A stretch of DNA of 64,000 bases from Flavobacterium psychrotrophum (GTDB lineage Bacteria; Bacteroidota; Bacteroidia; Flavobacteriales; Flavobacteriaceae): assembly GCF_003403075.1 (NCBI RefSeq), contig NZ_CP031557.1, positions 2,232,001-2,296,000 on the forward strand, written 5' to 3'. Shown piece after piece: positions 27,986 to 37,600 of the stretch. The position numbers were made by a program, and so were the translations under genes. Below the pieces are notes generated by a model that was given only the letters and a program-made list of their open reading frames with translations, was not told the DNA's origin and did no database searches. How positions within the stretch are numbered: the stretch's first letter is position 1; every line of letters begins with the position of its first letter.

Positions 27986-28105
27986 GGGGGCATTTTCAAT
28001 TGGCCACAGGGGTCAATTTGCTCTGGCGGAAAGGGGTCATTTTCAGCCGGCGAAAGGGGTCTTTTTGAATCGGTCAAGAGGGGTCAGTTTACACTGGTTT
28101 GTCCA
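27986..28105 (-). repeat. Right-end transposase-binding repeats of the IS (five units)
   Basis: Read inward from the tip, CTGACCCC, AAGACCCC, ATGACCCC, TTGACCCC and ATGCCCCC end successive units of 26, 24, 23, 24 and 23 bases. This periodic array is copied again at 28459-28578. The left end has only two units, so the ends are asymmetric. Confidence 0.7.
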
Positions 28106-28373
28106 GCTCAGGCAGTAATGGCTCTAACTCCTGCATACGTGGGCTGCTATGGATTTTGGCAACAGGAGTAGTAAAAATGATAGAGAGTTCGCTGTCGCTT
28201 TTGGCGCTAAAGGCCTCAAAATCTATATCCAGACCGTTCCAGATGCGGACATATTTCTTGATTGTGTTGCGGGAGGTGCCCACCATCCCGTGGATTGTTT
28301 TGATCCCCGTCCCCTGGCAATACAGGCGGATGATCTGTCTTAATTTATTCATTTTTATCGGCTTATTGGACAT
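28089..28373 (-). pseudogene. Truncated istA copy in the duplicated IS end
   Basis: The frame starts with the same MSNKPIKMNKLRQIIRLY as the complete istA and is identical for about 90 residues. It then runs across the tip of the neighbouring IS copy, ending LLPELDKPV. It contains only the HTH and the start of the linker, without the DDE domain. If made, it would be a DNA-binding fragment able to occupy the IS ends; whether it is expressed is unknown. Confidence 0.85.
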
Positions 28374-28578
28374 TCTTACGCAGGTTTAGGTTTATCAAAA
28401 CGCTAAACTAAACCTTGTTCCAAAGCCGACAACGGGCTACTTTTTTAAACTCTTTTGAGGGGTCATTTTCAATTGGCCACAGGGGTCAATTTGCTCTGGC
28501 GGAAAGGGGTCATTTTCAGCCGACGAAAGAGGTCTTTTTGAATCGGTCAAGAGGGGTCAGTTTACACTGGTTTGTCCA

Positions 28579-28647
28579 CTATATGAACGTTTAGTACAGG
28601 CAGAGAAAGATAAGGTAGCTTATTTGGAAAAGCTTATAAAAAATTAG
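28579..28647 (+). pseudogene. C-terminal stub of an XRE-type regulator
   Basis: Directly after the IS tip the frame reads LYERLVQAEKDKVAYLEKLIKN and stops at TAG 28645-28647. This is the pattern of the C-terminal coiled tail of small XRE/phage-repressor-like regulators (YERLL...EKDE...LEKLL). The DNA-binding part is missing, and no matching 5' portion is found left of the IS. Confidence 0.5.
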
Positions 28648-28672
28648 AACTTCACTAGATTTAACTATCTGA

Positions 28673-28714
28673 GTAAGAAGCCTTAAAATTGTCATTGATT
28701 TTTAGGCTTCTTAC
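28673..28714. terminator. Hairpin between the regulator stub and the hybrid kinase
   Basis: GTAAGAAGCCT (28673-28683) pairs perfectly with AGGCTTCTTAC (28704-28714) around a 20-base AT-rich loop. It lies between convergent coding ends and fits a bidirectional terminator, although neither flank has a long T-run. Confidence 0.55.
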
Positions 28715-28765
28715 AAGCAAAATGCACTGCAGTTTTAATTATTTTTATCTATAGTTCATCGATTT

Positions 28766-31700
28766 TTACAATTTGTAAATTGTATATATTTCATCTATAA
28801 TAGCATTTGTTTCGGATTTAATTTTATCGAATAAATCCTCAAGATCAGGCTCTATGAAACATTCTAAATGTTCTAATCTACTGGCATACAACGAAAAAAT
28901 TTCTAAACCGGATGATATTGCCATACCAAATAATTTATGGCCAAGCTTTTTTATCTCAGTTAGAGATTGATCTTTAATGTAGATTTCTAATTTTGAAATA
29001 GACTCTAATAATTCATTTTTTACTGTGGTAAGCGCCTTTTCTAATATATCCTTATCATCGCCAAAATATCCTTCAAAGTTATAGGGATTAAAATGCATAG
29101 GTTCATTAAATGGCTCAGAGGTATTTACACTTTCAGAGTTGTCGTTTTTGGATATCCATTTGTTAAAAATAAAATCAATATTCTCCTCTTTAATTGGCTT
29201 AACAACAAAATCATCCATGCCTGCAGCAATACATTTTTCTTTTTCTCCTTTTACATTACCTGCGGTTAATGCAACGATGGGTACATGTAACTCTTTATTT
29301 ATATCCCTAATTGCTTTTGTTGCTTCAAAACCGTCCATTTCGGGCATTTGCACGTCCATGAAAATAAGATCGGGAGTTTTACCTGCATAAAACTTTACGG
29401 CTTCTATTCCGTTTACAGCTTCTATCACTATAGCGTTAGTGGCTATTTTTTTAATAATAGAACGAACGAGCATCATGTTTACGGGATTGTCTTCGGCAAC
29501 TAAAATTGTAAAGTTATCAGTTGATGTACTTTTTACTTGTTCCTGTGAGTTTACAGAACCCTTACGACTGAGATGTGACAAAGCATTATATATTTCCTGG
29601 AGTTTTATAGGCTTTAAAATACGGTTTTTAACATCTAAGCGTTCGCATGCATCAATGATTTTGGAATCGTCAGATGAACTATGAAGCAAAATTATTGAAA
29701 GTTTATCCGACGAAAATGTGTTTCTTATTTTTTCTATTGTCTCTACACCATCCATAAAGGGCATATGATAATCCATGAATATTACATCGTATACATCACT
29801 TTCAGATAGTAATTGCAAGGCCTCAAAGCCATTAGCCGCCTCTGTAGAATTAATATTATAGAGCAATAACATTTGAGACAGTATATGGCGGTTATTTTCA
29901 TTATCATCAACAATTAACGCATGCTTTATTTTTTCTATACCTTCCCAATTAATTGGATCACCATTTTCTGATTTAAAAGTAACATCAAAATAGAATATGC
30001 TCCCTGCGTTTGGGGTGCTGTCCAATTGCAAATAACTATTCATTAACGCCAACAATTTATTCGAAATGTTTAAACCAAGCCCTGTTCCACCATACTTTTT
30101 TGTAGTAGAGCTATCCTCTTGTGCAAAAGCCTCGAATATTTTAATTTGTTTTTCTGGCTTTATACCTATCCCTGTGTCTCTAACAGCAAAGCGCAAGGTT
30201 GTTTCACCAATGTTCTCTGATATTGGTTCAATTTTAAGCTCAATTTCTCCCTTTTCAGTAAATTTAGATGCGTTGCCTAATAAATTAACCAGTATTTGTT
30301 TAAGCCGTATAGAGTCGGCATAAATAAATCTGGGCAGGTCAGGAGAAATGTTTAGCAACATTTCCAGTTTTTTAGTTTGCACCTGGTAAGCAATTATATC
30401 GGCTGCCTGCCCCGCTATGTCATAAAGGTCGCATTTCTCATAATCTAGCTCAAGCTTTCCGGCTTCAATTTTAGAAAAGTCGAGAATGTCATTTATAATA
30501 CTCAATAAAGCATTTGCAGACTGGTTAACTATTGACAGATACTGGTATTGCGTTTGGTCAAGTTTTGTCTTTAAAACAAGATCTGTAAAGCCAATCACAC
30601 CATTTAATGGTGTGCGTATTTCGTGGCTCATATTAGCCAAGAATTCAGACTTTGCAATATTCGCCATCTCTGCGTTTAACTTCGCGACTTTAAGTTCTTC
30701 GCGCTGCCGTATAATTTGTGTTATGTTTTGCGTAAAAATCATTATCCCACCAACTTTCTCAGCGGAAGAATACCACGGTCTCATTTCCCATGTTATGTAT
30801 TGAGTTTCGTTATCTCCGGGTGCGTTATAAGTGTCCTCGTCTTTTCTCTCTACTGTCCCAGCCATTACACGCTGATGAAGTTTTTTGCTCTCATCGTCTA
30901 TATCCTTAAATATCTCATAGTATGATGCTCCTATGATATCATGCCCTTGCAGGCTATAATCCTCAATCCATCGGTTACTTACTGCAATGTATCGCATATC
31001 TGTATCAAGCATTGCAACAGATGCGGGAGTATGCTCTACAAATGCAGATAGTCGTGCTTTCTCAACCGTTAAAGCTTTTTCTATAATTGTACGTTGTGTT
31101 ATATCATTTGCGATACCAAGGTAACCAATTGTGTTATAATCAACATCCCGTATGGCAGTTACCACAAGCGAGACTATTTTTCTTGATCCGTCTTTTTTTA
31201 CATAAGTCCATTGCCTTTGTTCAGAGCCAACTTTTTCCGGTATTTGTACAAATACGCTAAACCCTTCTATAGGAAAACCAAATTCCATGCTTAGTTCTTT
31301 ACTCCTTTCCTGCACCTCTTTGGGGCAATGAATAATAGCCGGGGTATGTTTACCTATAACTTCGCTTTCGGTGTAGCCCAGTAATTTCTCTGCTCCTGAG
31401 TTAAATACGGTAATTAGCCCATTAATATCTGTAGCTATAACACTTACCTCAGATGCAGCCTGTAAAACATCGTTAAATAATTTTTGAGAACTTTGTAATG
31501 CAATGCTGGAAAGCTTTGCCTTGTTGATATCCTGAAAAGTGCCATACAATCGTTTACACACCCCATTTTCAAACTCAGCACTTCCTAATGCCCTCACCCA
31601 TATTTCTTCTCCTTGCAAATTAATGATTTGCAACTCTAAGTCCCACGATTGACCAGTCTGAACAGCAATACTTACCGCTTTGGCAATCATATTCCTACTG

Positions 31701-33103
31701 TCTCCTTCTTTATAGAAATCTATTGATGTTTTTAATATTGGCTGGTAATCTTCCGATACCCCGTGAATTTCTTTGGTAACTTTTGTCCATGAAATTTTCT
31801 GTTTTTGCACATCCATCTCCCAGCCACCTACACGCGCAACGTTGTTTGTTTGCTCCAGCGTTTCTTTGGTCTTCCTTAAATCCTCTTCAAGCTTTATACG
31901 TTCAGTAATATCAACTGCATTGCCTATTATGTAATCTTTGCCCTCAACGCCTTTCTCAAGTACATTATTATACAGCCAAATTACAAAATTCCCGTCTTTA
32001 CAACAGGTAAGCATTTGTCCTCGTGCAAAACCATCAATCTTAATTTTGTTTAAATATTCTTTAACAAGCTGATGGCGTGACTGTGGTACAATATTATAAA
32101 GGCTGAGTTGCAGCATTTCATCTTTAGTGTATCCCAAGTTTGCCGCCCCTGCTTCGTTTACCGATGTAAATTTACCCAAAAGATCATGGGTACACATAAG
32201 CCCCTGCGAGTTTTCAAAAAATATACGAGACCTTTCTTCACTTGCCAGTAATTCTAATTCATTAGCTTTTTCTTTTGTAATATCTCTTGCTATAGCAAAT
32301 ATATTGCCCGTTTTTGGCTCTGGCGTAGCTACCCATTGTAATGTTTTATAACTACCGGCAACGGTTTTAAAACGGTGTGTAAAATTTATTGTTTTAAAGC
32401 CGTTTGAAAGTTTTTTAATTTCATTTTCAGTTATTTCAACATCTTCAGGGTGAATAAATTCAAAAAAAGAGCTTTTTAATAATATCTTATCCTCCCATCC
32501 AAGTGCTTTTTTAAAAGCGGGGTTTACTTTTTTAAAAAAACCATCGGTACCTGCAACACAAATAAGATCGTAAGAAAGGTTAAATAAATCTTTAAAACTT
32601 TTCATTTCATCTTTTACTCTTCTTTCAGATATTAAGACCATGATTTGCTGGGAGAGTAATAGCAAGGCTTTCTTTTGATTTTCGTTCAGCACCCTCGGAA
32701 TGCGATCAATAACGCATAAAGTTCCCAAAGCAAAGCCATCGGAGTCTATAATTGGTTGCCCGGCATAGAAAGATATGTTTGGGTCTTCTGTTACAAGTAT
32801 ATTATCCTTAAAACGCTTATCTTTAGTTGCATCCTCAACTTCAAAAATTCCATCTTGTAGTATTGCATATTGACAAAAAGACAGTTCCCTGCTAGTCTGG
32901 TCTACATTTAAACCGACTTTTGATTTAAACCACTGACGGTTTTCATCGATTAAAGAAATTAGAGCAATCGGTACATCACAAATTAGGGAAGCCATCTCCG
33001 TGAACCTGTCGAACTCGTCATCTTGTAAAGTATCAAGGATTTCATAATTTTTTAAAACCCAGATTCTCATTTGCTCGTTATCAGGTTTGGGATATTGTTC
33101 CAT
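28766..33103 (-). CDS. Hybrid histidine kinase: GAF, multi-PAS, HisKA, GHKL, two receivers, HPt
   Basis: The 1445-residue protein has: GAF (about 20-165; IALISLIDENRQWFKSKVG), about five PAS/PAC units (170-820), HisKA with the acceptor His in NMSHEIRTPLNGV, GHKL ATPase (NLLGNASKF, DTGIGIKP, GTGLGLNI), receiver 1 (VDDNENN, FMDYHMPFMDG), receiver 2 (AEDNPVN, FMDVQMPEMDG, VVKP) and a C-terminal HPt with His in LGHKLFGMA. It lacks membrane helices. The ATG at 33103 (MEQYPKP) is preferred over the preceding TTG. It lies 206 bases downstream of the receiver-glycosyltransferase gene on the same strand, so its HPt could pass phosphate to that receiver. Confidence 0.93.
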   Translation of the reverse strand: MEQYPKPDNEQMRIWVLKNYEILDTLQDDEFDRFTEMASLICDVPIALISLIDENRQWFKSKVGLNVDQTSRELSFCQYAILQDGIFEVEDATKDKRFKDNILVTEDPNISFYAGQPIIDSDGFALGTLCVIDRIPRVLNENQKKALLLLSQQIMVLISERRVKDEMKSFKDLFNLSYDLICVAGTDGFFKKVNPAFKKALGWEDKILLKSSFFEFIHPEDVEITENEIKKLSNGFKTINFTHRFKTVAGSYKTLQWVATPEPKTGNIFAIARDITKEKANELELLASEERSRIFFENSQGLMCTHDLLGKFTSVNEAGAANLGYTKDEMLQLSLYNIVPQSRHQLVKEYLNKIKIDGFARGQMLTCCKDGNFVIWLYNNVLEKGVEGKDYIIGNAVDITERIKLEEDLRKTKETLEQTNNVARVGGWEMDVQKQKISWTKVTKEIHGVSEDYQPILKTSIDFYKEGDSRNMIAKAVSIAVQTGQSWDLELQIINLQGEEIWVRALGSAEFENGVCKRLYGTFQDINKAKLSSIALQSSQKLFNDVLQAASEVSVIATDINGLITVFNSGAEKLLGYTESEVIGKHTPAIIHCPKEVQERSKELSMEFGFPIEGFSVFVQIPEKVGSEQRQWTYVKKDGSRKIVSLVVTAIRDVDYNTIGYLGIANDITQRTIIEKALTVEKARLSAFVEHTPASVAMLDTDMRYIAVSNRWIEDYSLQGHDIIGASYYEIFKDIDDESKKLHQRVMAGTVERKDEDTYNAPGDNETQYITWEMRPWYSSAEKVGGIMIFTQNITQIIRQREELKVAKLNAEMANIAKSEFLANMSHEIRTPLNGVIGFTDLVLKTKLDQTQYQYLSIVNQSANALLSIINDILDFSKIEAGKLELDYEKCDLYDIAGQAADIIAYQVQTKKLEMLLNISPDLPRFIYADSIRLKQILVNLLGNASKFTEKGEIELKIEPISENIGETTLRFAVRDTGIGIKPEKQIKIFEAFAQEDSSTTKKYGGTGLGLNISNKLLALMNSYLQLDSTPNAGSIFYFDVTFKSENGDPINWEGIEKIKHALIVDDNENNRHILSQMLLLYNINSTEAANGFEALQLLSESDVYDVIFMDYHMPFMDGVETIEKIRNTFSSDKLSIILLHSSSDDSKIIDACERLDVKNRILKPIKLQEIYNALSHLSRKGSVNSQEQVKSTSTDNFTILVAEDNPVNMMLVRSIIKKIATNAIVIEAVNGIEAVKFYAGKTPDLIFMDVQMPEMDGFEATKAIRDINKELHVPIVALTAGNVKGEKEKCIAAGMDDFVVKPIKEENIDFIFNKWISKNDNSESVNTSEPFNEPMHFNPYNFEGYFGDDKDILEKALTTVKNELLESISKLEIYIKDQSLTEIKKLGHKLFGMAISSGLEIFSLYASRLEHLECFIEPDLEDLFDKIKSETNAIIDEIYTIYKL

Positions 33104-33309
33104 CAAAAATATGTTTTAAGTAGTTTATATAAATATAAATTATTTAAACGACAAAAAAACACTTTCAACATATTTCTTAGTAAATCTTTCTTCTTTCAAT
33201 TACTCAATTCTTAATCCTTTTATAACAATAAATCAGTCCTTAAAAAACATATTTAAAATTAAAAAAAATTATGTGGCAACTGTTACAGGTTCTGTTTATA
33301 TTGTACAAA

Positions 33310-34491
33310 TTATTTATAGTGTAAAGCTATCTGTCCTATTTGTCCTAAAATTTTAAATGAATCTTTAAATGAAAGTTTAGACCCGTCTACATGTACCCAA
33401 CGGTTTAAAGGTTTTTCACAAAGCATGGCCTGGGCTTCCCTATTACCGTATAGTTTTTTCATTCTCATAAATATCTCTACGTCAAACAGCCACCTTGTAA
33501 TAAATTTTTTCTGGAATGTTTGCATCACCACATCCTTTGTCATAATTTTAGCACCGCATTGTGTGTCTCTAAATTCCATACCCAATGTTTTTCTAATATA
33601 TAGATTAATGCCTTTGCTAATAATTTTTCGTGCACCATCTTTAGCAATATTAGCCCCCATACGTGCAATGCGCGAACCACTCACTATTTTATAATTTGAA
33701 TGCGATATCGTTGTAACAAGGTCTGTAAAATCATCAAAATTTGTGGATAGGTCGGCATCTAAAAAACCTATATAATCAAATTGTGCCTGTTTTGCCAAAT
33801 GCAGCATCCCAAGCCTAACGGCCTCAGCTTTACCTCCATTTCTTTCACAATTGTATATACTTATATGCTCTTCATTTCCTTTACGAAGTTCCTGTAATAC
33901 ACCAAGTGTATTATCTTTACTTCCATCGTTAACGAAACAAAGATGATAGCCAAGATTAGTATGTACAAAGCTTTTAAATTCTTCACTAAGCAAGCGCGAT
34001 TCTTCATTATAACAAGGAATAACAATACCGACACATGTGGTTTGAATAAACTGATTTTTACATTCAATTTTTTTAGCCGGACTTGTACCTCCAATAAGCT
34101 TTCTGACACGAATACCAATTTCATTAATGCTTAACGGTTTTTTCATGTAATCGTTTGCGCCAAGCTCAAAGCCTCTCTCAATTATCTCTTCGTCAAGATT
34201 ACCTGATAGTACCATGATTGGAGTACTATCCCTTCGTGTATTTCTTAAATAGAATATTAAATCTAAGCCTGGAGCTTTTTCAGCAAAAGTAATAGGCTCA
34301 TAAATAACTTCTCCTTCGGGAGCTGTAGGCATATTCATATCAGCAATTATAAGATCCGGTTCAAAAAAATCAAAAACCTCTATGGCAGTAATTACATTTT
34401 CTGCCCTTGCTACGTCATATCCTAAATCTGTTAAAGCTTTTTCTAATGAAAGCAGTACTAATTCCTGGTCATCAACAATTAAAATTTTCAT
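33310..34491 (-). CDS. Response-regulator receiver fused to a GT2 polyprenyl-phosphate glycosyltransferase
   Basis: The 393-residue protein starts at ATG 34491 (MKILIVDDQE); the frame upstream to 34584 is non-coding leader. Residues 1-130 are a complete receiver: D7/D8 acidic pocket, phospho-acceptor D51 in IIADMNMP, S96 and K117. There is an unusual insertion of about 18 residues after the phospho-site loop. Residues 142-393 are a family 2 glycosyltransferase of the ALG5/dolichyl-phosphate glucosyltransferase type: VIPCYNEES, VNDGSKDNT, LDADLST, SGSRIARMGA, RDTQCGAKIM and RWLFDVEIFM. It lacks membrane helices. Phosphorylation may control synthesis of a polyprenyl-phosphate sugar for the adjacent GT-C-like protein. 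Confidence 0.9.
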   Translation of the reverse strand: MKILIVDDQELVLLSLEKALTDLGYDVARAENVITAIEVFDFFEPDLIIADMNMPTAPEGEVIYEPITFAEKAPGLDLIFYLRNTRRDSTPIMVLSGNLDEEIIERGFELGANDYMKKPLSINEIGIRVRKLIGGTSPAKKIECKNQFIQTTCVGIVIPCYNEESRLLSEEFKSFVHTNLGYHLCFVNDGSKDNTLGVLQELRKGNEEHISIYNCERNGGKAEAVRLGMLHLAKQAQFDYIGFLDADLSTNFDDFTDLVTTISHSNYKIVSGSRIARMGANIAKDGARKIISKGINLYIRKTLGMEFRDTQCGAKIMTKDVVMQTFQKKFITRWLFDVEIFMRMKKLYGNREAQAMLCEKPLNRWVHVDGSKLSFKDSFKILGQIGQIALHYK

Positions 34492-34524
34492 GATACTATT
34501 ATTTTTTAGTTTTAGATTGCATGA

Positions 34525-34532
34525 CAAATATA
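34525..34532 (-). promoter_or_regulatory. Flavobacterial -7 element candidate
   Basis: On the minus strand TATATTTG fits the TAnnTTTG -7 consensus and lies 33 bases before the ATG of the receiver-glycosyltransferase gene. A matching TTG at the -33 distance was not found. Confidence 0.4.
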
Positions 34533-34670
34533 TTCTGATAATAAAAGAGTTATGTTGTTTTTTAGACCAACGTACTGTTTTCATTCGACGAATAGCAAAG
34601 TTCTAGAGACATATTAATTAATATAAGCTCCTTAATTTTTTTATCTTTACATAACAATAGCTAAACGTTT

Positions 34671-37600
34671 GTGAAGGAAACTACTAACAAATATTTAATA
34701 GCCGCACTTTTAATAGGTTTGGCTTTTCATGGAGCATTAATCTTCTTTACCATCGAGAATACCTACGATGCTCTTATTCATTTGTTTTTTGCAAATCATT
34801 ATGCACACAGTTGGTTTGAACCGTGGAATTATAGCTGGTACACGGGCTTTACCGTTATGGGATATCCGCCGCTTATACACCAAGCTATTGGTATTTTATC
34901 CTTAGTGGGCGGATTGAAATTTGGGCTTTTTACCGCAGCCATTATAGGAATTATTCTTTTTATTACCGGGGTTTTCCGGTTTACGCTCGTCATGACGGGT
35001 AGCAGAAAGGTAGCGGGCTATGCATCTCTTATTGCTGTATTTTCGTCATCTTTTGTAGAAACCCTGCACATTTTTGGGCAATTACCCAGTATTATAGGCA
35101 TATCGGTACTTATGCATGCCATGCCCGAAATATACCTCTGGCTGCGCACCGGGCGCAAGCATTATCTTTTTACATCGCTCTCGCTTATAGCTGTTACGGT
35201 AACATCGCACCACGTTACCCCTATATTTGGCATGGTGTTTTTTATATTCCCACTTATTGGTATGGCGGTTATGGATAATGCCCGCGACCAGGTTATCTCT
35301 TATAAAGAAATTAAACTGCCCCTGTTTATAAAAACATTATGGAAGCAGCTTAAGCGGATCATTCTTTTTGGAGGAGGTTCTGGCGTACTAATAGTGCTTT
35401 GTATTTTTCCGTATTGGATAAATTCTAAAAAAAACCCTATTACGCAGGTCCCCATACCACACGGTAGCCGAGATAACTTTTTAGAGGTAGCCTCTTCAGG
35501 CCTGATGTTTTTTGTAATACCATGGGGCATTGCTATGTTTTTATTACCTTATATTTTATACAGGTATTACAGCAGGCGCTATATTTTCTTTGGGCTGTCG
35601 TTATCACTGCTCACTGTATTGGGCACTGGCGGCACTACACCTATACCTTTAAAACTACTGGGTTCTAATGCTTTTAATATACTTACGCTGGATAGATTTA
35701 CTCTTTGGGCGTCTATAATAAGCTTACCGATGGTGGGCGAATTTGTGTATCGCCTTACCGAGGGCGACCTCAAGCAGGCCATACAGGAGCGCTTTGGTAC
35801 TGTATATCATCGTGTAGTAGCGGCCATTTTTGCCGGTGCATTTTTGTTTATGGCACTGTTTACAGTAACGCTAAGCTATTTCAGGCCGTTTCAGCCACAA
35901 AAAATAAATATGTTGCCCATAGTTAACTTTCTTAACCAGGATCAGCATGATAAGTGGCGTTTTTTACCACTTGGCTTTGGCGACCAGATGGCTTATCTTT
36001 CTACCCAAACCCGTGCCATGACGGTAGACGGCAACTACCACAGTGCACGCAGGCTACCTGAACTTACCAGCCGTGCGGTAGAACGCTTAGAGAACTCAAA
36101 GTTCAGGGGGCTTGAAGGTATAGGCTCGTTACAGCAGTTCTTAACCGTGCCTGAAAAGTATAACCTTAAATACGTGTTTAGCAATGATAAATTTTATGAC
36201 CCCATACTGTACTTTTGCGGTTGGCACCGCCTTACGCAACTGGAAAATGGTATTATGGTTTGGGAAAAACTTAATGTGCAGCCACTGCCTAAAGTGTTGC
36301 CTATAGAAGACGTGCCTGTATATTTAAAACTTATGTGGGGCATTATACCAATACTTACCGTTATTATTGCCTTTATACTAAATATACAAATGATATGGGT
36401 GCAGGCTCTTAAAATACGACTACTACCAACACCCACATTTTTTAATTATGTGTTGCCTTACAACGGCTACTATAAACGGCTTATTCCTACTATTAAGATA
36501 TGGACTGCCATATTGTTTTTAGCGATAACATTTGCGCTTTACAAAGCGTATGTAGAAAATAAAGCACAAATAAGTGCGCAAAATGTTGTACAATCATACT
36601 ATGACGCGCTCGATTTTAAAGAGTTTGAACGTGCACATTCCTATATTGTGCCTGATAGCACTTACACTGTATCTCAGTTTATGCTTGAGATGTCGGTGTC
36701 CGACGGTATATTAAACTCTTATGGGAAACTGGATGCGATAGAAACTAAAATACTTGAGCAAACCGAAAACAGTGTAAAGCTAAAAGCTGTTACCAAATGG
36801 ATAACGCCGCTTGAAATTATCAGTAAAGAGTATGTGCATGAGGTAGTTAAAAGAAAAGGAAAATGGTGGATAGTACCCGATGAAAAAGACCCGGATATAC
36901 CGCCAGACCAGTTTTTTTCGGATAATATTACCGGCTTTTATAAACATGGCAGGCGCCGCATTACCACACAGCAAACCTACCATGACGATGTGCTGAAGCA
37001 GCCGGAACTGGAAATCCTTTCGGCAAAACTTATTAAACTGGACAACTCTTATATAATCATTGGCGAATTGCAAAATATAGATAATGTACCGGCAGACGTT
37101 GTGCTTAAATCTACTTTATACGACAAGGCAAACCAAAAACTGGCATCTTTTAATGCCAAATATGTAATAAAGCATAAATTAATGCCAAAAGAAGTTACCT
37201 CATATCGGGTCGATTTCGAAGGAATAGCCTGGCTTGATAAAAAAACAGCAAAGCCTGAAACTTTTAACCCGAATGAGTTTACGCCGGCAGATATTAACGG
37301 GATGCCTGTAAATTTTGACGTGCAAAGCGCCGGAAATGTGGCTATTAAAGATTTATATAACGATGTATCGTTAAGCGATTTACATTTTACAAACGAACAA
37401 ATAAGCGGCACACTGTTTGATTTTGGCCTGCAGGAAGTAACCGTGCCAGAGCTTTTAGTTACCTACTACAACAGTAAAAAAGAACTTATATATGTAGATC
37501 ATTTTTTTATACGTGAAGGTGTACGGATACAGCGCAAACAACGTTTTAAATATCAGTTTGCAAACCTTACAAAGCTTCAGCTTGTAAAGTCAGATTTGCA

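Larger units (their letters stand above)
25458..28105 (-). mobile_element. IS21-family insertion sequence
   Basis: The element of about 2.65 kb carries istA and istB on the minus strand. The left tip TGGATATACC (25458 on) and the right tip TGGACAAACC (read inward on the minus strand from 28105) are imperfect inverted repeats that continue to AAATTGACCCC / AAACTGACCCC after 25-26 bases. Both ends also share a copy of GCCAGAGCAAATTGACCCC. No target-site duplication is seen (left flank CACAAAC, right flank after the duplication CTATATG), so the ends have been rearranged since insertion. istA is frameshifted, so the copy may be inactive unless complemented. Confidence 0.85.
27633..28578. repeat. 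473-bp tandem duplication of the IS right end
   Basis: Unit 1 (27633-28105) and unit 2 (28106-28578) are head-to-tail copies holding the first 89 or so codons of istA plus the non-coding IS end. I count three mismatches, all in the non-coding part (for example base 27990 G against 28463 T). The junction is exactly the IS tip: TGTCCA of unit 1 runs straight into internal istA sequence. Confidence 0.92.

Noticed and set aside
27633..28578. CRISPR-like or integron-like repeat
   Set aside because: The repeat is just two copies of an IS end containing istA coding sequence.
25458..28647. Prophage or integrative element edge, because of the XRE stub
   Set aside because: No integrase, tRNA target or phage gene is present; the IS and decay explain the stub.
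34585..34670. TATCTTTA at 34642-34649 as the promoter of the GT-C gene
   Set aside because: One mismatch to TAnnTTTG and no TTG at the right distance.
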